A stretch of DNA of 64,000 nucleotides, taken from NCBI RefSeq assembly GCF_001661265.1, contig NW_017567002.1:186001-250000 (forward strand), given 5' to 3'. Origin of the DNA: Saitoella complicata NRRL Y-17804 (lineage: Eukaryota; Ascomycota; Saitoellomycetes; Saitoellales; Saitoellaceae). Positions 58,714 through 64,000 of the stretch are shown here, one piece after another (position 1 is the stretch's first letter; every line of letters starts with the position of its first letter). The notes beneath the pieces were generated by a model, which ran no database searches, was not told where the DNA came from, and saw only the letters and a program-made list of their open reading frames with translations. A program made the position numbers and the translations under genes.

Positions 58714-61700
58714 ATGAGCCCATCGCAGTCAACGAAGAGCGGCGGTGGTGACCCGCCTAAGACTCCAGCAAGGCCACCCAGCTCCGAAGCCAATACTTCT
58801 ATCCTCATTGATCTTACCGGTGACATCGGCGAGGAAACGAGGGCACGGGACAAAACGATACGAGATGCACGGCGACAGGAGACGAGAAGACGAAATCAGG
58901 AGCAGTTAAGCCGGATTCGGGCGGCGGCACTCAAGGGGATTCAGAAGTATACGAGAACTCCTCAAAGGTCTGAAGGGGCTGCGGTCCCTCGAGATGTTGT
59001 CATGATTCTGGACGCCGATGAGACAACTGTCAATGTTCCTGTCGCATCAACAGCGCAAGCGGACCGCAGCGTCCTAGCCTCGACTGCTGCCATTAGTACG
59101 CCAAAGCCGACTTGTGCAGCTGTTCCCTCTCGCACGGCATCGGTTGCCCGACCCACGAAAGTTCTTCAGACATTGCTGTTTCCTCCGAGCCGTCCAACGA
59201 CTGCTGAATCGACAAGTCCAATACCGGTACAAAGTCATAAGCGCAAAAGAGGTGGACTTCAAATGTCAGAAGAATCCTCTGCCATGCAGACGACAGCGAA
59301 CCACCATACATGTAATGCTCACGCTCATCCGGCATCCCAGGCAGAGCGTTGCAATTCATCCGCGCCTACAGGACCTGTTGAAAGGTTACTTCGGCCAGCA
59401 ACCAGTAGCAGTGATTCAAGTGATGAGTCAATCCGTCGTGGCATGTTCGCAAAGCGAAGGATGGTAGTGGCAGACGATGACGAGGATGAGGACGTGAGAG
59501 GTGAAATAACGGGGGGAAAGACAGCGCACACAGGAGTCATCCGCCCGCATTCTTCGGATTCACCTATACAAGCTTCACTCAAGACGTTGCCTTTACCACC
59601 CTTGAAACGTCCACCTTCGCCTACGCCTACGCCTACGCCTGAGCTCCCAAAAGCCCCGATATCGCAACCTGCGAGCACAGTTTCTCGAGCCGCGAATGCT
59701 CAATCAACATTCGAGGGAGCAAGTATAGTGGGACCTGTTACGTCCGAAGCAATCAGAACTGCAATGACCGACGACGACGCATGGGAGAATTGCACATCAG
59801 ACAGCGATCTGGAAGAAGCGGGTGACTTCGAAGCATACGATCCCTACTCTGATGTCAGTGTACAGCTTGCGAACGAAATAGAGGTCGAGGATTTTCCGCC
59901 TTCGCGCCGCAGGCGACAGCAGGTCAAACATGACCGTGTCCGTGTGGAAGATATATCTCTTAATGATGCCAGCGCGTCCGATTTAGCTACCCGGCCGTAC
60001 ATGACAGTCCAATGCAGGAAGTATCTCACGAGGGATTGGAGACGTTTCCGCGAGCATCAGGGTCAGCTTATACATGTGGATTTCACTTCAGAGGAGATAT
60101 ATATTCTCCGGAATTTGCGAGACATTCACAAAGGCGATGAATTCTCGTGCTCAGATATCTCATCGTATCTGCCTGGTCGGACTCAGCAGGATGTCCGCCG
60201 CCTGTACCAAGACAATCCAGACTTACGGATGCCTAGCGGTGATCGCTTGATTGTCCGCATCCCACGGTCTAATGGTGATCTTGCCACAGCTGGATCAAGA
60301 TGCAGAGTCAATCTTGATCGACGATTAGCTGATCGCGCGCTGGGTGGCAGAAGATACTACGGAGGGGACGAGATACAGCGACAGCTACAGGTGCATTCGT
60401 TCCAACATCTCCGGCCATTCCGGACAGTGAATCGGTCAAGCGGTGATCTGCATGATATCTGTTGGTCGGCCACAGGTGATCAATTTGCCTTAGGTAGCGT
60501 AGCTCTACGTGACGCCTATAACCGCGGCGGGAACTTGTTACTGGGCGACGTCAATGCTGACTTGATCAAGGTGTTGGATGGGCATGCGTCTCGAGGTGAC
60601 AGTGGTGAGATTGAACATGCCACCGTGACGGGGGTGAAGTTCGCGCAGGATGCGCCTTTGTTATTCTCGGCAGGTTGGGATGCAACTGTCCGCGTCTGGT
60701 CGAATGAGGGACTCGAAATCAATAAGTTTTCGCCGAAGGGGAAGATCGGCGGCACCGGGTGGATCAACGCCATTGGTGTGAATCGCATCCACGGACGCGT
60801 TGTAGCGGCAGCTGGAAAAACCGGAAACACCAGTGTATTGAACATCAGCGAAGATGGCTTGTCGTGTGTCTCAGATACTCTCAGGCCTCCGAAAGATGGC
60901 ATACAAGCGTCAACTGTATCTTTTGGCCTAGGGCCGTGGACTGATGTTGCATTCATCGGTTACGAAGGTCGCGAGGAACTGTCGATAACAGGTGCTTTCT
61001 GCGCTTTTGACGTGCGCGAGGGAAAGCTGTTGCGTTGTATCACTCCTGGTACCGGGCCTCACAGTTCCGTTTTCGTGCATGATAATGCTACGTACTTCCT
61101 GGCTGGTGTCAACGCTTACGGTGGAGGTCGTAAGAACCCCCAAATGGCGCACATCCGCCTGTTCGATGCTAGAAGCTACAAGATATTAATGGAGTGTGAT
61201 AGCCCGGGGAAGGACATTAATGTTGTCTCCATGAGTCCTTGTACGACGTTCATCACGGCAAGCTGCACAGACGGCAACACGTATGTGTACGACAAACGTC
61301 GTCCCGACCACATCTTGCATACCCTGAAGCACGATGAACCTCTTACAGTCATGAATGACTTTGAAATCGCAGAGGACAAGGACACTGGAGTAGCTTTGTC
61401 GATCTGGACTTCATATGGTGACAAACTCTTCACTGGCGGCTCCGACGGAAAAATGAAGGTCTGGGATTGCAGGTTAAGTAATCCCTTTGTGGAGGATTTT
61501 GCTCAGATGTCATCGTCCATCGTTTCGGCCGCCTTCTCGCCGGCTAGTGACAAACTCATCATTGGTGAAAGCACTGGCAACGCGACTATGTTCGCCATGC
61601 ACACAGCTGGAAGTGATCTCAGGGATTTCAAGATACAGGAGGCGGAGGCAAGCGAAAGTGACAGGGATGAAGGCCTCCGGGCTAGTCGCGAGCTGCTGAA

Positions 61701-61764
61701 GGCTGGAAAGATTGCCTTGCGCATGTCATCAAAGGGATATAGGTGCGCATATTCCACTTCCTAG
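58714..61764 (+). CDS. Large nuclear WD40 protein with acidic N-terminus and helical DNA-binding-like segment
   Basis: Single exon, 1016 residues from the first ATG (MSPSQSTKSGGGD). The first 340 residues are low complexity (Pro/Ser/Thr, a (CCTACG)n-coded PTPTPTPE run, acidic DDDEDED). A block near 440-500 reads DWRRFREHQGQLIHVDFTSE, EEIYILRNLRDIHKGDEFSC and SSYLPGRTQQDVRRLYQDNP, resembling a Myb/SANT-like helix set. From about 565 on, six or seven WD40 repeats follow (DLHDICWSATGDQFALGS, FSAGWDATVRVWSNE, LFTGGSDGKMKVWDCRLSNP). The closing region is LKAGKIALRMSSKGYRCAYS. The layout recalls Raf1/Dos1/DIM-9 WD40 proteins of the heterochromatin Clr4/DIM-5 ubiquitin ligase, but I cannot confirm this. 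Confidence 0.72.
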   Translation: MSPSQSTKSGGGDPPKTPARPPSSEANTSILIDLTGDIGEETRARDKTIRDARRQETRRRNQEQLSRIRAAALKGIQKYTRTPQRSEGAAVPRDVVMILDADETTVNVPVASTAQADRSVLASTAAISTPKPTCAAVPSRTASVARPTKVLQTLLFPPSRPTTAESTSPIPVQSHKRKRGGLQMSEESSAMQTTANHHTCNAHAHPASQAERCNSSAPTGPVERLLRPATSSSDSSDESIRRGMFAKRRMVVADDDEDEDVRGEITGGKTAHTGVIRPHSSDSPIQASLKTLPLPPLKRPPSPTPTPTPELPKAPISQPASTVSRAANAQSTFEGASIVGPVTSEAIRTAMTDDDAWENCTSDSDLEEAGDFEAYDPYSDVSVQLANEIEVEDFPPSRRRRQQVKHDRVRVEDISLNDASASDLATRPYMTVQCRKYLTRDWRRFREHQGQLIHVDFTSEEIYILRNLRDIHKGDEFSCSDISSYLPGRTQQDVRRLYQDNPDLRMPSGDRLIVRIPRSNGDLATAGSRCRVNLDRRLADRALGGRRYYGGDEIQRQLQVHSFQHLRPFRTVNRSSGDLHDICWSATGDQFALGSVALRDAYNRGGNLLLGDVNADLIKVLDGHASRGDSGEIEHATVTGVKFAQDAPLLFSAGWDATVRVWSNEGLEINKFSPKGKIGGTGWINAIGVNRIHGRVVAAAGKTGNTSVLNISEDGLSCVSDTLRPPKDGIQASTVSFGLGPWTDVAFIGYEGREELSITGAFCAFDVREGKLLRCITPGTGPHSSVFVHDNATYFLAGVNAYGGGRKNPQMAHIRLFDARSYKILMECDSPGKDINVVSMSPCTTFITASCTDGNTYVYDKRRPDHILHTLKHDEPLTVMNDFEIAEDKDTGVALSIWTSYGDKLFTGGSDGKMKVWDCRLSNPFVEDFAQMSSSIVSAAFSPASDKLIIGESTGNATMFAMHTAGSDLRDFKIQEAEASESDRDEGLRASRELLKAGKIALRMSSKGYRCAYSTS

Positions 61765-61902
61765 AATGTATTTGGGGATATCCACCGTTTTGGAGTTGGC
61801 GGCGTTGGTATTAGTGTAACGCATTCACATATTCATAATATCAGCCCTCGTGAGGAAACTGAGGACCTAGTCAAAGGTTGTGTCTGTCCGTGGTGTAATT
61901 TG

Positions 61903-62502
61903 TCATTGCTGCTCTTCCTCCCTTACCAAACCACCTTCCACAACATAATATCGTCCTTCCATCTTCTGAGCAACCTTCACAGGGTCCCATGAAAGCATCT
62001 CATCCCCTTCACCGTATGCTGCCTTTCCCGCAGCTTCGGCTTGTTCAAAGGTAACCTCTACGCCCTCCTCTCCAGCAAATTCCCCAGTGCCCTGGAAAGG
62101 AGCATGTATCCCTGCCATTGGCTCAACTCCTGTCGTGTCACATTGCTGAACATGTTTGACAAAATGCAGTTGGTCGGACAGGTCTTTTAGCATGCGTGAT
62201 TCTGCCTCATGATCCTTTGGTGGTGAAAGGGCTGCCAGCTTGAGGAGATGCCGCAGTCTTTCTGGTGTGATCTCTGAGGATATGGGCGCCGCATCATCCG
62301 GAAGTAAACTGCTCACGGACCATGTAGGTTTTGGTAAAGATGTTGCAGTGGTGGCAGTGGTGAGCTGCCGGGTACCAGAGCACAATAAGAAAGACCTGGA
62401 ATATGAAGTGCGGAAGAACGCACGAGCGGTCTTGCTTGCCTATCAGCTGGGTGCGATAGGTATGTTTCCTCGACAGAGATTTACCTGTGAAGTAATGGCC
62501 AT
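61903..62502 (-). CDS. GATC: Mitochondrial glutamyl-tRNA(Gln) amidotransferase subunit C
   Basis: Small subunit of the GatCAB enzyme that converts Glu-tRNA(Gln) to Gln-tRNA(Gln) in mitochondria. Exons 62502-62485 (18 bases) and 62439-61903 give 184 residues across a 45-base intron. The spliced start MAITSQASKTARAFFRTSYS is a mitochondrial presequence; without the first exon the frame has no ATG. The GatC core reads ITPERLRHLLKLAALSPPKD, then DLSDQLHFVKHVQQCDTTGV and EPMAGIHAPF, typical of GatC helices and the extended tail that follows. Yeasts use GatF here instead, so GatC hints at a lineage outside the budding yeasts. Head-to-head with the end gene. Confidence 0.85.
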
Positions 62503-62704
62503 GATCAAGGCTATGATGGATCTGAGCTTACCTTGCGGGCCTTACGCGGGCTTCTCTGGAGATCGATATCGATGTAACGTCGACACAATCCTTCTCCACA
62601 TTCGGCAGGGAACCGTCACACCACGTCGGAAAAAGATGACCTGTAATTCAGAGATCATTTGTTCAAAGTTCTAGAGACTCGCAAAGATACCACGACCGCT
62701 TCAG

Positions 62705-64000
62705 ATGGATTTCACCTTGGCACCTGCAACCCTTCGAGACTCTCAGACATCGCTAACGCCGGAGCGCACAACAGCCGGGGTCCAGCGCACCCTACCTCCA
62801 AAACACAGCCGCTCAAACAACTTGGCACTTTGGAAACGGCCAGGAAGGATGTCGTATCCTCCTCGGCACAACGACAGGCCTCCGCCGGGAAGGTACTACG
62901 ACAACCGCCCACCTCCTACACCGCGTGGCGGCCCTCCCAACGGACCCCGAGCTGCCCTGTCAGATCCGCGACGACCGATACCTTCGCGTGACTACCGTCC
63001 GTCGCCTCACCATCCCTATGCTCGACCGCCACCTCCTCCATCAAGGCCTCCCGCACGCGATCCACGAGACAGGGAAGCCGCTTACCAAGAGCGTGAGCGG
63101 CAGGTTGCGCGTGAACGAGAACAGTGGGAGCGCGAACAGCGCGAGCTTCGCGAAGAACGTGCGCGCCGCGCAGAGGAATTCAAACGGCAAAATGAAGCTG
63201 ATCGAGACTCTAAACCAGGCCCATCGAGCGCGCCTTCCTGTCCACCTGTCGCGGCCGGGTTAGGAACATCATCATCGTACCGCCCTCCCTCGACCCAGGT
63301 ACCATCCTCAGGCTCGGCTTCGGCATCCCGCGCATCGAGTCCCGACGGAGGTTCTAGTCGTAGGGGAGGGCTGGGTCCACCTGTCAGGCCAAGCGCCGAT
63401 GACCGGAGACGAGCAGATTCGCGTGGACCGCCCCTTTCGCGACCAAGTTCTCGAGGACCATTATCAGACAGGCCGACGTCGCGTGCACCTATGGACAGAC
63501 CACTCTCGGATCGGCCAAATTCTCGTGGATCAGTGGAAGGACCACTGTCATCAGATAGGGATCGTTATCCTCCGCGTAGCGGGTCTGATCGTCCTTCATC
63601 ACGGCTTTCTTATATTCCGGGATCAGGGGTTAGAGAAGGATATACCATGGAACGAGTACAGGAGTCGGCTAAGGTTCTAGCAAATCGTGAAAAGAGGTTT
63701 GGGACAGGTTCGGCGGCTTCATCCGTGTCAGGGAAGAGCACGAATACAGGCGATCAGACGCAACCTGTGAAGGAGGAGGAAGATATTAAGAGGCCAAAAC
63801 CTACAGAAGTTACGAGGACGAACAAGGTGACGGCGGCCAGTGATGCTGCCGTTCGCCCACCATCGGCAGGATCTGTAAAGGCTCTGCCTACGATACCCGA
63901 GGCGACGCCGAACCGTGATCGAAGGCAGGAGGACTCTGAGCGAAAGCCGGCGCCACGACCTACTAACGCGTCAACTGAATCAAGTACTCATAAGCCAGAA
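62705..64000 (+). CDS. Arg/Pro/Ser-rich protein, 5' part (cut by window edge), unrecognised
   Basis: The frame is open from the ATG at 62705 to the window end, 432 codons without a stop. A second in-frame ATG at 62849 begins MSYPPRHNDRPPPGRYYDNR and could be the real start. The protein is disordered in composition: Pro/Arg-rich blocks (SRDYRPSPHHPYARPPPPPS), a highly charged helix of the REREQWEREQRELREERARR kind, then degenerate repeats of a unit like SRGPLSDRPTSR, and Lys/Glu/Ser/Thr-rich sequence (VKEEEDIKRPKPTEVTRTNK). Such N-termini occur in RNA-processing proteins and CTD kinases, but the domain that would identify it lies beyond 64000. No function is proposed. Confidence 0.65.
   Translation, partial: MDFTLAPATLRDSQTSLTPERTTAGVQRTLPPKHSRSNNLALWKRPGRMSYPPRHNDRPPPGRYYDNRPPPTPRGGPPNGPRAALSDPRRPIPSRDYRPSPHHPYARPPPPPSRPPARDPRDREAAYQERERQVAREREQWEREQRELREERARRAEEFKRQNEADRDSKPGPSSAPSCPPVAAGLGTSSSYRPPSTQVPSSGSASASRASSPDGGSSRRGGLGPPVRPSADDRRRADSRGPPLSRPSSRGPLSDRPTSRAPMDRPLSDRPNSRGSVEGPLSSDRDRYPPRSGSDRPSSRLSYIPGSGVREGYTMERVQESAKVLANREKRFGTGSAASSVSGKSTNTGDQTQPVKEEEDIKRPKPTEVTRTNKVTAASDAAVRPPSAGSVKALPTIPEATPNRDRRQEDSERKPAPRPTNASTESSTHKPE

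Noticed and set aside
59619-59642. CCTACG-type microsatellite
   Set aside because: Codes for a Pro-Thr run within a low-complexity part of the WD40 gene; ordinary.
1-64000. Transposons, retroelements, virus-derived elements, CRISPR-like arrays
   Set aside because: No transposase, reverse transcriptase, integrase or capsid wording, no long terminal or direct repeats and no spaced repeat array were seen.

Overview
This window looks like nuclear DNA of a fungus, most likely a basidiomycete. Genes are packed 100-500 bases apart on both strands. Introns are mostly 45-62 bases with GT...AG ends and a CTGAC/CTAAC-type branch site. Recognisable genes are single-copy eukaryotic housekeeping genes with fungal features: ERG4 sterol reductase, Ctf4, Yme2, Kti12, Dot5 and a mitochondrial GatC. 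The basidiomycete placement is inferred from protein wording such as the ERG4 end LFIPYVW and from the gene set; it was not tested by phylogeny. I see no rRNA, tRNA, transposon, retroelement or CRISPR.

Layout. 1-11,200: 5' part of SPT16 (cut by the window edge), COX18, ERG4, a Ubp3/USP10 deubiquitinase, an RNF10-type RING protein, a membrane alpha/beta hydrolase and a dihydrodiol/xylose dehydrogenase. 11,200-22,400: WW-domain protein, CDC50 flippase subunit, WRAP53/Swt21 WD40 protein, M1 aminopeptidase, secreted PhoD phosphatase, LRR protein. 22,400-36,600: long-chain acyl-CoA synthetase ending in a peroxisomal ARL tripeptide, IWS1, ATP15, NAA35/Mak10, QCR2, a 2OG-Fe(II) oxygenase, a 1039-residue FUSC/Bre4-type membrane protein, and a 71-residue membrane protein of unknown role. 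36,600-50,000: NUP57/NUP54, NDUFA8, CTF4, a CUE-CCCH-SMR protein, an aspartic protease without signal peptide, YME2, and a tail-anchored acyl-CoA-binding protein. 50,000-64,000: ERD2, KTI12, SelO, DOT5, an orphan gene, a DUF3128/Emi1-type protein, a Rad57/XRCC3-type recombinase, a large WD40 protein, GatC, and the 5' part of an Arg/Pro-rich gene cut by the right edge.

Organisation. Many genes sit head-to-head and share 90-350 bases of upstream DNA (SPT16/COX18, UBP3/RNF10, ABHD/dehydrogenase, WW/CDC50, WRAP53/aminopeptidase, IWS1/ATP15, NUP57/NDUFA8, CTF4/SMR, ERD2/KTI12, DUF3128/RAD57, GATC/end gene). At least seven products act in mitochondria (COX18, ATP15, QCR2, NDUFA8, YME2, GatC, probably SelO). 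Others serve chromatin and the replication fork (SPT16, IWS1, CTF4, the RecA-family protein), the secretory system (CDC50, ERD2) and fatty acyl-CoA handling (synthetase, ACBP). I see no gene cluster for a pathway and no defence system. The points that stand out are splice-site oddities, stop-free introns, an unusual aspartic protease and a few unrecognised genes. All exon joins are read by eye from splice signals, reading frame and family similarity; none was tested with RNA or database searches.
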